This document shows positions 43,803-53,438 of a stretch of 64,000 bases of DNA, piece after piece; the first letter of the stretch is position 1, and the number at the start of each line of letters is the position of its first letter. The stretch covers positions 682,001 through 746,000 of the forward strand of contig NZ_CP116346.1 in NCBI RefSeq assembly GCF_030254645.1. Reading direction: 5' to 3'. The position numbers and the translations under genes are program-made. The DNA comes from Paucibacter sediminis. GTDB lineage: Bacteria > Pseudomonadota > Gammaproteobacteria > Burkholderiales > Burkholderiaceae_C. The notes below the pieces were generated by a model. The model saw only the letters and a list, made by a program, of their open reading frames with translations. It did no database searches and was not told the DNA's origin.

Positions 43803-45404
43803 ATGAGAGCAAGCGTGAAACTCGCAGGCGCAATGCTGCTGACGGCCTGCGCGGCCGGGGCCCAGACGCCCGCCGAGGCCGACTGGCGCTATCGCATCGC
43901 GGTCGGCGACACCCTGATCGCCCTCACCGAAACCTTTCTGCAGCCCGGCCACAGCTGGCGCGAGCTGCAGAAGCTCAACCATGTGGCCGACCCGCTACGC
44001 CTGCCGCCCGGCGGCCAGCTGCGCATGCCGGTGGCCTGGCTAAAGCGCGAGGCCAGCGTGGCGCAGACCCTGTTCGTCCAGGGTCAGGTCATGCTGAGCC
44101 GGCCTCAGCAGGAGGAGCAGCGCCTGCAGATCGGCGCCGAGCTGCGTAGCGGCGATCGCCTGCGCAGCGCCGCCCAATCCTCGGCCAGCCTGCGCTTCGC
44201 CGATGGCTCGCGCCTGCTGATCCCGCCGCTCAGCGACCTGACGCTGGAACAGCTGCTGGTGTATGGCCGCAGCGCCATCCCGTCGGTGCAGCTGCGCCTG
44301 CACCAGGGCGGCGCCGACAGCCAGGTGCAGCCGACCCAGGGCCGCGTGCCGCACTACGAGATCCGCACCCCCAGCATCAACCTGGGCGTGCGCGGCACCG
44401 AGTTCCGCGCCCAGGTGGACGGCGCGCTAGCGCGCCTGCAGGTGCTCAGCGGCACGGTCGCGGCCGATGGCCAGGCGGTGCCGGCCGGCATGGGTCTGCT
44501 GGCCGATGGCCAGGGCCGGCCGCGCGGCGCCGCGCTGCTGGCCGCGCCCGATCTCGCCGGCCTGCCGGGCTTGATCGAACGCCTGCCGCTGCGCTTCGCC
44601 TGGCCGAGCCAGGGCGCGGCCGGCGGCTGGCGCGCCCAGGTGTTTGCGCGCGGCGACTTCACGCGCCTGCTGCTCGATCAGCGCGGCAGCGCCGCGCAGG
44701 CCAGCTGGGCCGACGATCTGCCCGACGGCGACTACACCCTGCGGCTGCGCGCCATCGACGCGCTGGGCCTGGAGGGCCAGGCGGCCGACCATGCCTTCCG
44801 CCTCAAGGCGCGCCCCGAGCCGCCCTTCATCCAGGGCCCGGCGCCCGCCGCCAGGCTTTATGGCGAGGCGGCGGAGCTGAGCTGGACCCTCAACACCCAG
44901 GCGCGCGCCTACCGCCTGCAGATCGCGCGCGACCCCGGCTTTGGCGAGCTGGTGCTGGAGCAGGCCGCGCTGGCCGACAGCCGCCATCGCGCCGCCCTGC
45001 CGCCCGGCGTCTACCACTGGCGCCTGGCCTCGCTGGCCGCTGACCAGGGCCCCTGGAGCGAGGCCCAGCGCTTTGAGCTCAGGCCCATGCCGCCCAGCCC
45101 GGCAGCGGCGGAACCCGATCTGAGCGGCGACGGCCTGCAGCTGCGCTGGCGCGCCGAGGCCGGCGTGGCGCGCTACGAGCTGCAATGGGCCGGCGATGCC
45201 GCCTTCAGCCAGGGCCTGCAAAGCTTCGCCAGCGAGCAGCCAGCGCTCAGCCTGCCGCGCCCCGGCCCCGGGCGCTACTACCTGCGCATGCGCTGCCTGG
45301 ACGCCGACGGCCAGGCCGGCCCCTGGGGCCAGGTGCAGCTGATCGAGGTGCCCTACCCGCGCTGGCTGTGGCTGCTGCCGCTCGGGCTGTTGCTGGCACT
45401 CTGA
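43803..45404 (+). CDS. FecR/LysM-domain periplasmic protein
   Basis: A 533-residue exported protein with a signal peptide (about 1-21). A LysM-like domain (about 27-80; YRIAVGDTLIALTETFL, WRELQKLNHVADP) binds glycan. A FecR domain (about 85-200) contains LRSGDRLRSAAQSSASLRFADGS and ITSPSINLGVRGTEFRA-like TPSINLGVRGTEF. Fibronectin-III-like repeats follow (about 265-510; SWTLNTQARAYRLQIARD; LQLRWRAEAGVARYELQWA). A C-terminal hydrophobic helix (WLWLLPLGLLLAL) may anchor it. CAGGAGGAGG precedes the ATG. It overlaps the kinase gene by one base (TGATG). It probably relays cell-wall or envelope signals to the kinase. Confidence 0.87.
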   Translation: MRASVKLAGAMLLTACAAGAQTPAEADWRYRIAVGDTLIALTETFLQPGHSWRELQKLNHVADPLRLPPGGQLRMPVAWLKREASVAQTLFVQGQVMLSRPQQEEQRLQIGAELRSGDRLRSAAQSSASLRFADGSRLLIPPLSDLTLEQLLVYGRSAIPSVQLRLHQGGADSQVQPTQGRVPHYEIRTPSINLGVRGTEFRAQVDGALARLQVLSGTVAADGQAVPAGMGLLADGQGRPRGAALLAAPDLAGLPGLIERLPLRFAWPSQGAAGGWRAQVFARGDFTRLLLDQRGSAAQASWADDLPDGDYTLRLRAIDALGLEGQAADHAFRLKARPEPPFIQGPAPAARLYGEAAELSWTLNTQARAYRLQIARDPGFGELVLEQAALADSRHRAALPPGVYHWRLASLAADQGPWSEAQRFELRPMPPSPAAAEPDLSGDGLQLRWRAEAGVARYELQWAGDAAFSQGLQSFASEQPALSLPRPGPGRYYLRMRCLDADGQAGPWGQVQLIEVPYPRWLWLLPLGLLLAL

Positions 45405-47770
45405 TGCAACTTGGCCTGAGCCCGCATCTGCAGCGCCTGGGCCAGTTGGCGCGGTTGCCGCTGCTGGCCCTGCCGCTGGCGCTGCTGATCTGCACCCTGG
45501 CCCAGCCCCTGCTGCGCCCGCTGGAGCAGGGGCTGGAGGACCGCCTGCTGCGTGCCACTGCCCAGCCGCTGCAGGCCGGCGAGCTGGCGCTGATCGACAT
45601 CGACGACGCCTCGCTGCGCGCGCTGCAGCCGCAGCTGGGCGACTGGCCCTACCCGCGCAGCGTCTATGCCCTGCTGCTGGACTATCTGCGCGACGCCGGC
45701 GTCGAGCTGGTGGTGTTCGATCTGGTGCTGACCGGTGCACGCACCGGTGATGAGGCGCTGGCCCACGCCATCGCGCTGGGGCCGCCCACCGTGCTCGCCG
45801 CCGCCGCCCTGCAGCAGGACAAGACCCAGATGGAACTGCAGCCCGCCGAGATGGCCATGCTGCGGCGCCAGGCCATGGTGGCCGGCGGCGCGGCCCAGCC
45901 CTGGGACGCGCTCACCCTGCCCGCACCCGCCCTGCTGGGCAGCGCACCGCCGGGCAGCCTGGGCCTGATCTCGGCGCCGCTGGACGGCGACGGCGTGCTG
46001 CGCCGCCTGCCGCTCTGGCATCGCTACCAGGGTCAGGTCTTGCCGGCGCTGCCGCTGGCGGCGCTGCAGCGCCGCGGCACGCCCCTGCCCGACTGGCACA
46101 AGGACGCGCAGGGCCGCGTGCAGCTCAAGCTGGCGGCGCGCCTGGACGGCGTGCTGCCGCTCAACTGGGCCCATGTGATGCAGGCCGCGCTGGGCGCCAT
46201 CGACGACCCCGAACAGCGCCGCCTGCTGCGCGGGCGCACCGTCTTCATCGGCAGCAGCGCCTTCTTTGCCGACGCCGTCAGCACCCCGCTGGGCCGGCTC
46301 TCCGGCAGCGCGCTGATGGCCAGCGCCTATGTCTTGCTGGCGCGCGCCCAGGTGCTGGCGCCGGCGGGTGCGCTGTGGAGCGGCGTGCTGCTGCTGCTGG
46401 CCTGGGCACCGGCGCTCGGCGGCTGCCGGGCCGCGCGCCCGCATTGGCGCCGGCTGGCCGGCTTCTCGCTGCTGGCGCTGCTGCTGATGCTGGCGCTGGC
46501 CTATGGCCTGGTGCAGCAGGCCTTGCTGATGCCGGCCCTGCTGGCGCCGCTGACGGTGCTGCTGCTGGGCCTCTTGCTGGCGGCCGCGGCCGAGCAGCGC
46601 TGGCATGCGCTCACCGAGCGCCAGCTGCGCCACGAGCGCGAGGTGGCGGAGGCCGCCAACCAGGCCAAGACGCGCTTTCTCGCCCATGTCAGCCACGAGA
46701 TCCGCACCCCCATGAACGCGGTGCTGGGCATGGCCGAGATCCTCGCCGGCACCGCACTCGACGCCGAGCAGCGCCGCTATGTGCAGGTGTTCCAGCGCGC
46801 CGGCCAGCAGCTCTTCGAGCTCATCAACGACCTGCTGGACAACGCCAAGATCGAGGCCGGCAAGCTGGGCCTGGCGCCGCATGCCTTCGAGCTGGGCGAG
46901 CTGCTGAGCCAGCAGATCGAGCTGCTGCGCCCGCGCGCCGAGGCCCAGGGCCTGTGGCTGCGGCTGACGCTGGCGCCCGCGGCGCAGGGCTGGGTCTGGG
47001 GTGATGCGCAGCGCGTCGCCCAGATCCTCGTCAATCTGGTGGGCAATGCCATCAAGTTCACGCGCCAGGGCGGCGTCGATGTGCAGGCCTGGCGCGCCGA
47101 GGACGGGCGCCTGGGCCTGAGCGTGCAGGACACCGGCATCGGCATCGCCCCCGAGCAGCATGAGCGCATCTTCCAGCCCTATGCCCAGGCCGAGGCCGAG
47201 ACCGCGCGCGAGTTCGGCGGCACCGGCCTGGGCCTGGCGATCACGCGCAGCCTGGTGGAGCTGATGGGCGGGCAGATCAGCCTCACCAGCACGCCCGGCG
47301 AAGGCAGCCGCTTCGAGCTGCGGCTGGACCTGCCGGCCCGGCCCGCGCCGGCGCGTGCGAGCCAGGCGCCGCGCCCCGAGCCCGGCCAGCCCCAGGCAGC
47401 GCTGCAGCTGCTGCTGTGCGAGGACAACGAGGTCAACGCGCTGGTGATCGAGGCGATGCTGCAGCCGCTGGGCCATCGCATCGAGCTGGCGAGCGATGGC
47501 GAACAGGCGCTGGCCAAGCTGCAGCAGGGCCGCTATGACCTGGTGCTGATGGACCTGCAGATGCCGCGCCTGGACGGCCTGGAGGTGACGCGGCGCTGGC
47601 GCGCCATCGAGGCCGCGCAGGGGCGCCGCCGCACCCCCATCATCGCGCTCACCGCCAACGCCTTTGCCAGCGATATCGCGCAGAGCCTGGCGGCGGGCTG
47701 CGATGCCCACCTCAGCAAGCCCATCGGCCGGCAGGCGCTGCTGCAGGCGCTGGCGCGCTGGGCTACTTGA
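45404..47770 (+). CDS. CHASE2-domain hybrid sensor histidine kinase
   Basis: A 788-residue protein. An N-terminal helix precedes a CHASE2 extracellular sensor (about 45-310; ALIDIDDASLRAL, GDWPYPRSVYA, VVFDLVL, FIGSSAFFADA). Three transmembrane helices follow (about 318-400). The kinase core has His431 in SHEIRTPMN and the ATP lid DTGIGIAPEQ and GGTGLGLAI; the C-terminal receiver has phospho-acceptor Asp717 in LVLMDLQMPRLDG. CHASE2 and FecR genes are often paired, and here they overlap by one base. No cognate output regulator is adjacent; the receiver may pass phosphate to an unlinked HPt. A dispersed motif copy lies at 46030-46044. Confidence 0.93.
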   Translation: MQLGLSPHLQRLGQLARLPLLALPLALLICTLAQPLLRPLEQGLEDRLLRATAQPLQAGELALIDIDDASLRALQPQLGDWPYPRSVYALLLDYLRDAGVELVVFDLVLTGARTGDEALAHAIALGPPTVLAAAALQQDKTQMELQPAEMAMLRRQAMVAGGAAQPWDALTLPAPALLGSAPPGSLGLISAPLDGDGVLRRLPLWHRYQGQVLPALPLAALQRRGTPLPDWHKDAQGRVQLKLAARLDGVLPLNWAHVMQAALGAIDDPEQRRLLRGRTVFIGSSAFFADAVSTPLGRLSGSALMASAYVLLARAQVLAPAGALWSGVLLLLAWAPALGGCRAARPHWRRLAGFSLLALLLMLALAYGLVQQALLMPALLAPLTVLLLGLLLAAAAEQRWHALTERQLRHEREVAEAANQAKTRFLAHVSHEIRTPMNAVLGMAEILAGTALDAEQRRYVQVFQRAGQQLFELINDLLDNAKIEAGKLGLAPHAFELGELLSQQIELLRPRAEAQGLWLRLTLAPAAQGWVWGDAQRVAQILVNLVGNAIKFTRQGGVDVQAWRAEDGRLGLSVQDTGIGIAPEQHERIFQPYAQAEAETAREFGGTGLGLAITRSLVELMGGQISLTSTPGEGSRFELRLDLPARPAPARASQAPRPEPGQPQAALQLLLCEDNEVNALVIEAMLQPLGHRIELASDGEQALAKLQQGRYDLVLMDLQMPRLDGLEVTRRWRAIEAAQGRRRTPIIALTANAFASDIAQSLAAGCDAHLSKPIGRQALLQALARWAT
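46030..46044. repeat. Dispersed 15-mer copy 4 (GGGTCAGGTCTTGCC)
   Basis: Exact match to copy 1, in frame in the CHASE2 region as QGQVLP. Confidence 0.6.
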
Positions 47771-48353
47771 ACAGCAGGCGCAGCGCCAGCCCGCCCAGGC
47801 CGAGCACCAGGCCCAGCACCACCAGGCCGCCCAGGTGCTCATGCACCAGCGGCACGCGGCCCAACCAGTAGCCCGCGGCAATCAGGCCGCCCGACCAGGC
47901 CACACAGCCGGCCAGCGCGGCCGTGGCGAAGGGCCGCGCCGGCATGCGCGCCACCCCGGCCGCCAGCGGCGCAAAGGTGCGCAGCACCGCCACATAGGGC
48001 GAGACCAGCAGGCTGGGGCCGCCCCAGCGGGCAAAGAAGCGCTGGCCGCGCGCCAGCAGCGCGCGGTTCAGCCAGCGGTAGGCATGGCTCTCCAGATGCC
48101 GGCCCAGCCGCAGGCCCAGGCGATAGGCCAGCAGGCTGCCGCCCCAGGCGGCCAGCGCCAGCAGCGGCACCAGCAGCGCGGCGCGCAGGGCGCCCTGGGC
48201 ACATAAGGCGCCGCACAGGAACAGCAGCGGATCGCCGGGCAGGAAGAACAGCGGCGCCACGCCGATCTCGCAGAACACCAGCGCGAACAGCAGCAGGTAG
48301 ACGCCCTGGTCGTAGCGCGCGATCCACTCGGTCAGCAGGGCGGTGAGGTCCAT
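47763..48353 (-). CDS. DedA family membrane protein
   Basis: A 196-residue protein of the DedA/VTT family. It has about five hydrophobic helices. The conserved FLPGDPLLFLCGAL loop stands for the usual F-x-P-G-E/D, and LLVSPYVAVLRTFAPLAAGVARMP matches the conserved Arg-containing re-entrant loop. DedA proteins translocate undecaprenyl phosphate or phosphatidylethanolamine and affect cell-envelope homeostasis. The start is the ATG at 48353. Its 3' end overlaps the histidine kinase by 8 bp (convergent), and it is coupled to the small membrane gene upstream (TGATG). Confidence 0.88.
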   Translation of the reverse strand: MDLTALLTEWIARYDQGVYLLLFALVFCEIGVAPLFFLPGDPLLFLCGALCAQGALRAALLVPLLALAAWGGSLLAYRLGLRLGRHLESHAYRWLNRALLARGQRFFARWGGPSLLVSPYVAVLRTFAPLAAGVARMPARPFATAALAGCVAWSGGLIAAGYWLGRVPLVHEHLGGLVVLGLVLGLGGLALRLLFK

Positions 48354-48646
48354 CAACGTCTCCGGTAGGACAGGCCGTGCACCAGCACATGCTCGCAGAG
48401 CTTGAACACCAGGTAGGCGGCGATCGCGGCGAAGGCGCTGAGCCACAGCTCCAGCAGCTGCTGCAGGCCGCCGTCCTGCAGGGCCTGCCAGCCATGCGTG
48501 CCGAGCAGGCTGGCGTTGGCGCTCACCAGCTTCACCAGGTCCAGCGAGAGGCAGCCGAACAGCACGAAGCTGGCCGTCATCAGCGCAAAGCAGGCCATGC
48601 GGTGCTGGCTCAGCCAGTGGTGGAGCTTGCTGTGACCGTCGTGCAT
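48353..48646 (-). CDS. Small membrane protein upstream of the DedA gene
   Basis: A 97-residue protein. The His-rich N-terminus MHDGHSKLHHWLSQH is followed by two hydrophobic helices (about 18-40 and 64-85), and the end is basic (GLSYRRR). I do not recognise a family. GGGAG precedes the ATG at 48646. It overlaps the DedA gene by one base, so the two are probably co-expressed. It may be an accessory subunit of the DedA transporter. Confidence 0.65.
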   Translation of the reverse strand: MHDGHSKLHHWLSQHRMACFALMTASFVLFGCLSLDLVKLVSANASLLGTHGWQALQDGGLQQLLELWLSAFAAIAAYLVFKLCEHVLVHGLSYRRR

Positions 48647-48686
48647 GGGCGTCTCCCTTGGTCCGGAAGCGCCCATCCTAGCCGGC

Positions 48687-49571
48687 TCAGGCCAGCGCCA
48701 TGCTGCGCGCCAGGTGCGCGTACACCGCCGCCACCCGACGCAGGTGGCGCGACTCGGGATGCGTCAGCAGCCACAGCTCGGTGCGGCAATCCTCCAGCAC
48801 CTCGGTGAGCTGGCGCAGCTGCGGCTGGCCGCGCGCCAGGAACAGCGGCAGCACGCCCACCCCCAGGCCCAGGCTCACCAGCTCCATCACGCTGAGAATG
48901 CTGTTGACGCGGTAGGCCGGCCGCACCCTGGGGAAATGGCGCTTGCGCCATTGCACCGAGGGATGCTCGGGCAGGGCATCGTCGGGCGCGATCCAGTCCG
49001 CCTTGCCGGCCTCGACATCGGCATAGTGCTTGATCGCGCTCTTGCCGGCCGCGAACAGCGCCACGTCGATGGGGCCGAGGCAGCGCCCCACCAGATGCTG
49101 GGGCGGGCGCCGCGTGGCGCGCACCGCGATATCGGTGTCGCGGCGCGTCAGGCTGGCGAGCTCGTTGCCGGCGTGCAGCTCGAAGCTCAGCTGCGGATGC
49201 TGGGCGTGCAGGGCCTTCAGGGCCGGCGCGACCAGGCCATGCAGGATGGTGTCGGTGGTGCTGATGCGCACCGTGCCGCTCACCTGCCCGGGCAGCTGCT
49301 GGGCGGCCGAGCGGGCCGTCTCCAGCACCGCCTCCAGCTGCTCGCCCTGCTCGGCCAGCTGCTGCGCCAGCTCGGTGGCCGCATAGCCGCTGCGCGAGCG
49401 CACGAACAGCGGCAGGCCCAGCCCGCGCTCGACCCGCTGCACCGCGCGGAACACCGTCGAGCCATCCAGGCCCAGGCGCTCGGCCGCCCCGGCGAGCGTG
49501 CCGGCGCGCACCAGCGCCAGCAGCAGCTGGAGGTCGGTGGCGCTCAGTCGGTATTGCGTTTGTGCATGCAT
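48687..49571 (-). CDS. LysR-family transcriptional regulator
   Basis: A 294-residue regulator. The winged helix-turn-helix (about 8-68) reads LSATDLQLLLALVRAGTLAGAAERLGLDGSTVFRAVQRVE. The substrate-binding domain (about 95-290) contains GTVRISTTDTILHGLVAPAL and SLGLGVGVLPLFLA. It is divergent from doxX, with an 83-bp gap, and probably controls doxX and perhaps the downstream GST. The ligand is unknown. Confidence 0.92.
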   Translation of the reverse strand: MHAQTQYRLSATDLQLLLALVRAGTLAGAAERLGLDGSTVFRAVQRVERGLGLPLFVRSRSGYAATELAQQLAEQGEQLEAVLETARSAAQQLPGQVSGTVRISTTDTILHGLVAPALKALHAQHPQLSFELHAGNELASLTRRDTDIAVRATRRPPQHLVGRCLGPIDVALFAAGKSAIKHYADVEAGKADWIAPDDALPEHPSVQWRKRHFPRVRPAYRVNSILSVMELVSLGLGVGVLPLFLARGQPQLRQLTEVLEDCRTELWLLTHPESRHLRRVAAVYAHLARSMALA

Positions 49572-49591
49572 GGCTTGCGGAGCCGCCTATT

Positions 49592-49609
49592 TTGCCGGCG
49601 CTGACGCAA
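49592..49609. promoter_or_regulatory. Possible LysR binding dyad
   Basis: TTGC-N10-GCAA lies between the divergent LysR and DoxX genes, 20 bp from the LysR start. The dyad is short, so the call is tentative. TACATT at 49613-49618 could be a -10 for doxX. Confidence 0.3.
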
Positions 49610-49654
49610 TCCTACATTCCGCCCATCGTCCACTCGATTTCTCAGGAGTTCCCC

Positions 49655-50071
49655 ATGTCCCAGCTCAATTCCGGCACCCCCTACGGCATCGCCCTGCTAC
49701 GCCTCGGCCTGGGCCTGATGTGGATCGCCCATGCGCTGCTGAAGCTGCTGGTGTTCACGCTGCCGGGCACCGCGCAGTTCTTCGCCAGCCAGGGCCTGCC
49801 CGGGGCGCTGGCCTATCCGGTGTTCGCGGCCGAGCTGCTGGGCGGTCTGGCCATCCTGCTGGGCCTGTACGCGCGCCAGGTCTCGCTGGCGCTGCTGCCC
49901 ATCATGCTGGGCGCGGCCTGGGTGCATCTGCCGAATGGCTGGGTCTTCACCAGCGCGGGCGGCGGCTGGGAATATCCGCTCTTCCTGGCGCTCGCCTCGC
50001 TGTCGCTGTGGCTGCTGGGCGATGGCGTCTGGTCGCTGCGCCGCAGCGCGCGGTTGACCCTGGGGCGCTGA
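49655..50071 (+). CDS. DoxX family membrane protein
   Basis: A 138-residue protein with four predicted membrane helices. Typical DoxX features are ALLRLGLGLMWIAHALLKL, GLPGALAYPVFAAELLGGLAILLGL, and LLPIMLGAAWVHLPNGWVF. The family includes subunits of quinol oxidases and membrane proteins linked to redox stress. CAGGAG precedes the ATG at 49655. The GST gene follows within 10 bp, so a LysR-controlled doxX-gst operon is likely. Confidence 0.85.
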   Translation: MSQLNSGTPYGIALLRLGLGLMWIAHALLKLLVFTLPGTAQFFASQGLPGALAYPVFAAELLGGLAILLGLYARQVSLALLPIMLGAAWVHLPNGWVFTSAGGGWEYPLFLALASLSLWLLGDGVWSLRRSARLTLGR

Positions 50072-50081
50072 GGTGCTCGCC

Positions 50082-50756
50082 ATGCAGCCCGCCTACACCC
50101 TCGTCAGCCACCCGCTGTGCCCCTATGTGCAACGCGCCGCCATCGTGCTGGCCGAGAAGGCCCTGGCCTTCGAGCGGCGCGACATCGACCTGGCGCGCAA
50201 GCCCGACTGGTTCATGCGGATCTCGCCGCTTGGCAAGACGCCGGTGCTGCTGGTCGCCGGCGGGCAGGCGATCTTTGAATCCGCCGTGATCTGCGAGTAT
50301 CTGGAGGACTGCCATGGCCCGGCCCTGCATCCCGCCGATGCCTTGACGCGCGCGCGCCATCGCGGTTGGATGGAGTTCGGCTCGGCCACGCTGAACGGCA
50401 TCGCCGCCTTCTACAACGCGCCGGATGCCGCAGCGCTGGCGCAGCGCGCCGCCGAGCTGCGCGGCCGCCTCAAGCAGCTGGAGGCCGCGCTCGGCGCAGG
50501 GCCCTGGTTCGCGGGCCGGCAGTTCGGCATGGTGGACGCGGTGTTCGGTCCGGTGTTCCGCTACTTCGAGCTGTTCGACACCTTGGACGAGTTCGACTTC
50601 TGCGCCGCCCTGCCCAGGCTGCAGGCCTGGCGTGCCGCACTGGCGCGGCGCGCCTCCGTGCGCATGGCGGCGCCGGCCGACTACGCCGAGCGGCTGCGCG
50701 ACTTTGTGCTGGCGCGCGGTGCCGCGCTGGCAGCGCGTCTGCAAAGCCGCGTCTGA
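50082..50756 (+). CDS. Glutathione S-transferase family protein
   Basis: A 224-residue protein. The N-terminal thioredoxin-like domain (about 5-80) begins [19 protein letters not shown], with the CPYV redox-like motif of Omega/Beta-type GSTs. It also has [10 protein letters not shown] and the glutathione-contact [11 protein letters not shown]. An alpha-helical C-domain (about 90-215) follows. The ATG at 50082 is preferred to an in-frame GTG at 50073 because AGGTG then serves as ribosome-binding site. It probably uses glutathione for conjugation or thiol reduction. Substrate unknown. Confidence 0.9.
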   Translation: MQPAYTLVSHPLCPYVQRAAIVLAEKALAFERRDIDLARKPDWFMRISPLGKTPVLLVAGGQAIFESAVICEYLEDCHGPALHPADALTRARHRGWMEFGSATLNGIAAFYNAPDAAALAQRAAELRGRLKQLEAALGAGPWFAGRQFGMVDAVFGPVFRYFELFDTLDEFDFCAALPRLQAWRAALARRASVRMAAPADYAERLRDFVLARGAALAARLQSRV

Positions 50757-50832
50757 GCGCAGGCACGCCAGCAAGAAAGCGCCGCCCTGTGTATGCTTGC
50801 CGCCATCTTTGCCATCCATCAAGGAGACTTGG

Positions 50833-51300
50833 ATGATCAAGTTGACCGTCAACGGCAAGCCGGCGAGCCTGGATGCCGACCCCGAGATGCCCCTGCTGTG
50901 GGCCCTGCGCGAGGATCTGCAGCTCACCGGCACCAAGTTCGGCTGCGGCATGGCGCTGTGCGGTGCCTGCACCGTGCATCTGGACGGCCAGCCGGTGCGC
51001 GCCTGCTCCACGCCCTTGTCGGCCGCGGCCGGCAAGAAGGTCACCACCATCGAGGGCGTGGGCAGCAGCAAGACCGGCCGCGCGGTGCAGCTGGCCTGGC
51101 TCAAGCTCGACGTGCCGCAATGCGGCTACTGCCAGAGCGGCCAGATCATGAGCGCCTGCGCCCTGCTGGGCAGCAAGGCCAGGCCCAGCGACGCCGATAT
51201 CGACGCCGCCATGAGCGGCAACATCTGCCGCTGCGGCACCTACAACCAGGTGCGGGCGGCGATCCACGACGCCTCGGCCACGCTGACGAAGGGGGCCTGA
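50833..51300 (+). CDS. iorA: 2Fe-2S small subunit of isoquinoline 1-oxidoreductase-type molybdenum hydroxylase
   Basis: A 155-residue protein with two 2Fe-2S centres. The plant-ferredoxin-type cluster sits in [16 protein letters not shown] plus a later Cys. The second uses [11 protein letters not shown] and [12 protein letters not shown]. It moves electrons from the molybdopterin subunit encoded next door. AAGGAG precedes the ATG at 50833. The gap to the large subunit is 2 bp. Named for IorA of isoquinoline degradation; the real substrate may be another N-heterocycle or aldehyde. Confidence 0.9.
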   Translation: MIKLTVNGKPASLDADPEMPLLWALREDLQLTGTKFGCGMALCGACTVHLDGQPVRACSTPLSAAAGKKVTTIEGVGSSKTGRAVQLAWLKLDVPQCGYCQSGQIMSACALLGSKARPSDADIDAAMSGNICRCGTYNQVRAAIHDASATLTKGA

Positions 51301-51302
51301 TC

Positions 51303-53438
51303 ATGAGCAGCTCGCGTCGCGACTTTCTCAAGACCGGCGGCAGCGCCGCCCTGGTGGTTTCCTTCGCCCTGCCGCTGGCCGCGCCCAAGCGCGCCGAGGC
51401 GGCGCTCAGCAACAGCTTCAACCCGAACGCCTATCTGCGCATCACGCCGGACAACCGCATCACCGTGGTGTGCGGCTCGGCCGAGATGGGCCAGGGCGTG
51501 CTGACCGCCATCCCCATGCTGGTGGCCGAGGAGCTGGACGCCGACTGGGCGCTGGTGAGCGTCGAGCAGGCGCCGGTCGACCAGGCCTACAACAACCCCA
51601 TGTTCGGCATGCAGGCCACCGGCGGCAGCACCACCGTGCGCGGCCAATGGGCGCCGATGCGCGAGGCCGGTGCCGCCGCGCGCGCCATGCTGGTGGCTGC
51701 CGCCGCCGAGACCTGGGGCGTCGATGCCGCCACGCTGCGCACCGAGCGCAGCCAGGTGTTCGGCCCGGGCGGCAAGAAGCTCAGCTATGGCGCGCTGGTG
51801 GCTGCCGCCGCCAGGCAGAAGGCGCCGGCCAAGCCCGCGCTCAAGGCCAGCAAGGACTTCAAGATCCTGGGCAAGCCCACGCGCCGCCTGGACAGCGCCG
51901 CCAAGATCAACGGCACGGCGCAGTTCGGCATCGATGCGCGCGTGGACGGCATGCTGGTGGCGGTGATGGCGCGCGCGCCCATCGCCGGCGCCAAGCCCAA
52001 GGCGATGAACGAGGCCAAGGCACGCGCCGTCAAGGGCGTACGCAAAATCATCAGCATCGACAGCGGCGTGGCCGTGCTGGCCGATGGCTACTGGGCCGCC
52101 AAGCAGGGCCGCGATGCGCTCGCGGTGCAATGGGATCTGGGCGCGCACGCCGATCTCTCCGCCGCCAAGGTGCATGAGCTGCTCGTCTCGGGCGCCAACC
52201 AGGCCGAGGCGGTGGCGCGCGACGAGGGCAATGTGAAGGACGCCGCGGCGAATGCCGCCAAGACCCTGAGCGCCGAGTACGAGGTGCCCTATCTGGCCCA
52301 CGCCTGCATGGAGCCGCTCAACTGCACCGCCTGGGTCAAGGGCGACGAGGTCACGATCTGGGCCGGCACGCAGAGCCAGGGCCCGGCGCAGGGCATCCTG
52401 GCCCAGATCGGCGCGGTGACGCCGGCCAAGGTCAAGATCAACACCTTGCTGCTGGGCGGCGGCTTCGGGCGCCGCTTCGCACCCGACTTCACCATCGACG
52501 CCACCCTGCTCTCCAAGCTCAGCGGCAGCCCGGTGAAGCTGATCTACAGCCGCGAGGACGATATAGCGGCGGGCTTCTACCGCCCGGCCTCGCTGGTGCG
52601 CTTCGAGGGCGCGCTGAACGAACAGGGCCAGCCCACGCTGCTGCGCGCCGCGGTGGCCAGCCCCTCAATCATGGCGGCCTCGGGTTTCATGCAGATCCCC
52701 GAGAACGGCGTGGATGCGATGGCGGTGGAGGGCCTGGCCGACCAGCCCTATGAGATCGCCAACCAGCGCATCGTCTACGGCCGCGCCGAGCCGGGCCCGC
52801 AGGTCTGGTTCTGGCGCTCGGTGGGGCATTCGCAGAACGCCTTCTTCATCGAGAGCTTTGTCGACGAACTGGCGCATGCGGCCAAGGCCGACCCGCTCAA
52901 GTTCCGCCTCGGCCTGCTGGCCAAGCACCCGCGCCTGCGCGGCGTGCTGGAGCTGGCCGCGGCCAAGGCCGGCTGGGGCCAGCCCGCGCCCAAGGGCGTG
53001 CATCGCGGCATCGCCGTGGCCGAGAGCTTTGGCAGCTTTGTGGCCGAGGTGGCCGAGGTCTCGGTGGCCAAGGACGGCACGCCCAAGGTGCACCGCGTGG
53101 TGGCGGCGGTGGACTGCGGCCAGACCGTGAATCCGCAGACCATCGCGCGCCAGATCGAGAGCGCCATCGTCTACGGCCTCTCGGCCGCGCTCTACGGCAA
53201 GATCACCCACAAGGACGGGCGCGTGGAGCAGAGCAACTTCCACGACTACCCGGTGCTGCGCATGAGCGAGATGCCGAAGGTGGAGGTGCACATCGTGCCC
53301 AGCATGGAGGCGCCCGGCGGCATCGGCGAGCCCGGCACGCCACCGATCGCGCCGGCGGTGATGAACGCCATCTTCGCCGCCACCGGCGTGCGCGTGCGCA
53401 AGCTGCCGCTGGAGACGGCCGCACTGGCCAAGGCCTGA
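51303..53438 (+). CDS. iorB: Molybdopterin large subunit of isoquinoline 1-oxidoreductase-type hydroxylase
   Basis: A 711-residue xanthine oxidase family protein. The N-terminus has a twin-arginine signal, [11 protein letters not shown] with a hydrophobic core, so the enzyme is exported folded with its partner. The catalytic domain contains [47 protein letters not shown], and, near the end, the Mo-ligand region [19 protein letters not shown] with the catalytic Glu. IorB-like proteins have this shortened two-subunit form without an FAD subunit, passing electrons to a cytochrome or quinone. Its stop codon abuts the stop of the convergent HD-GYP gene with no spacer. Confidence 0.92.
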   Translation: MSSSRRDFLKTGGSAALVVSFALPLAAPKRAEAALSNSFNPNAYLRITPDNRITVVCGSAEMGQGVLTAIPMLVAEELDADWALVSVEQAPVDQAYNNPMFGMQATGGSTTVRGQWAPMREAGAAARAMLVAAAAETWGVDAATLRTERSQVFGPGGKKLSYGALVAAAARQKAPAKPALKASKDFKILGKPTRRLDSAAKINGTAQFGIDARVDGMLVAVMARAPIAGAKPKAMNEAKARAVKGVRKIISIDSGVAVLADGYWAAKQGRDALAVQWDLGAHADLSAAKVHELLVSGANQAEAVARDEGNVKDAAANAAKTLSAEYEVPYLAHACMEPLNCTAWVKGDEVTIWAGTQSQGPAQGILAQIGAVTPAKVKINTLLLGGGFGRRFAPDFTIDATLLSKLSGSPVKLIYSREDDIAAGFYRPASLVRFEGALNEQGQPTLLRAAVASPSIMAASGFMQIPENGVDAMAVEGLADQPYEIANQRIVYGRAEPGPQVWFWRSVGHSQNAFFIESFVDELAHAAKADPLKFRLGLLAKHPRLRGVLELAAAKAGWGQPAPKGVHRGIAVAESFGSFVAEVAEVSVAKDGTPKVHRVVAAVDCGQTVNPQTIARQIESAIVYGLSAALYGKITHKDGRVEQSNFHDYPVLRMSEMPKVEVHIVPSMEAPGGIGEPGTPPIAPAVMNAIFAATGVRVRKLPLETAALAKA

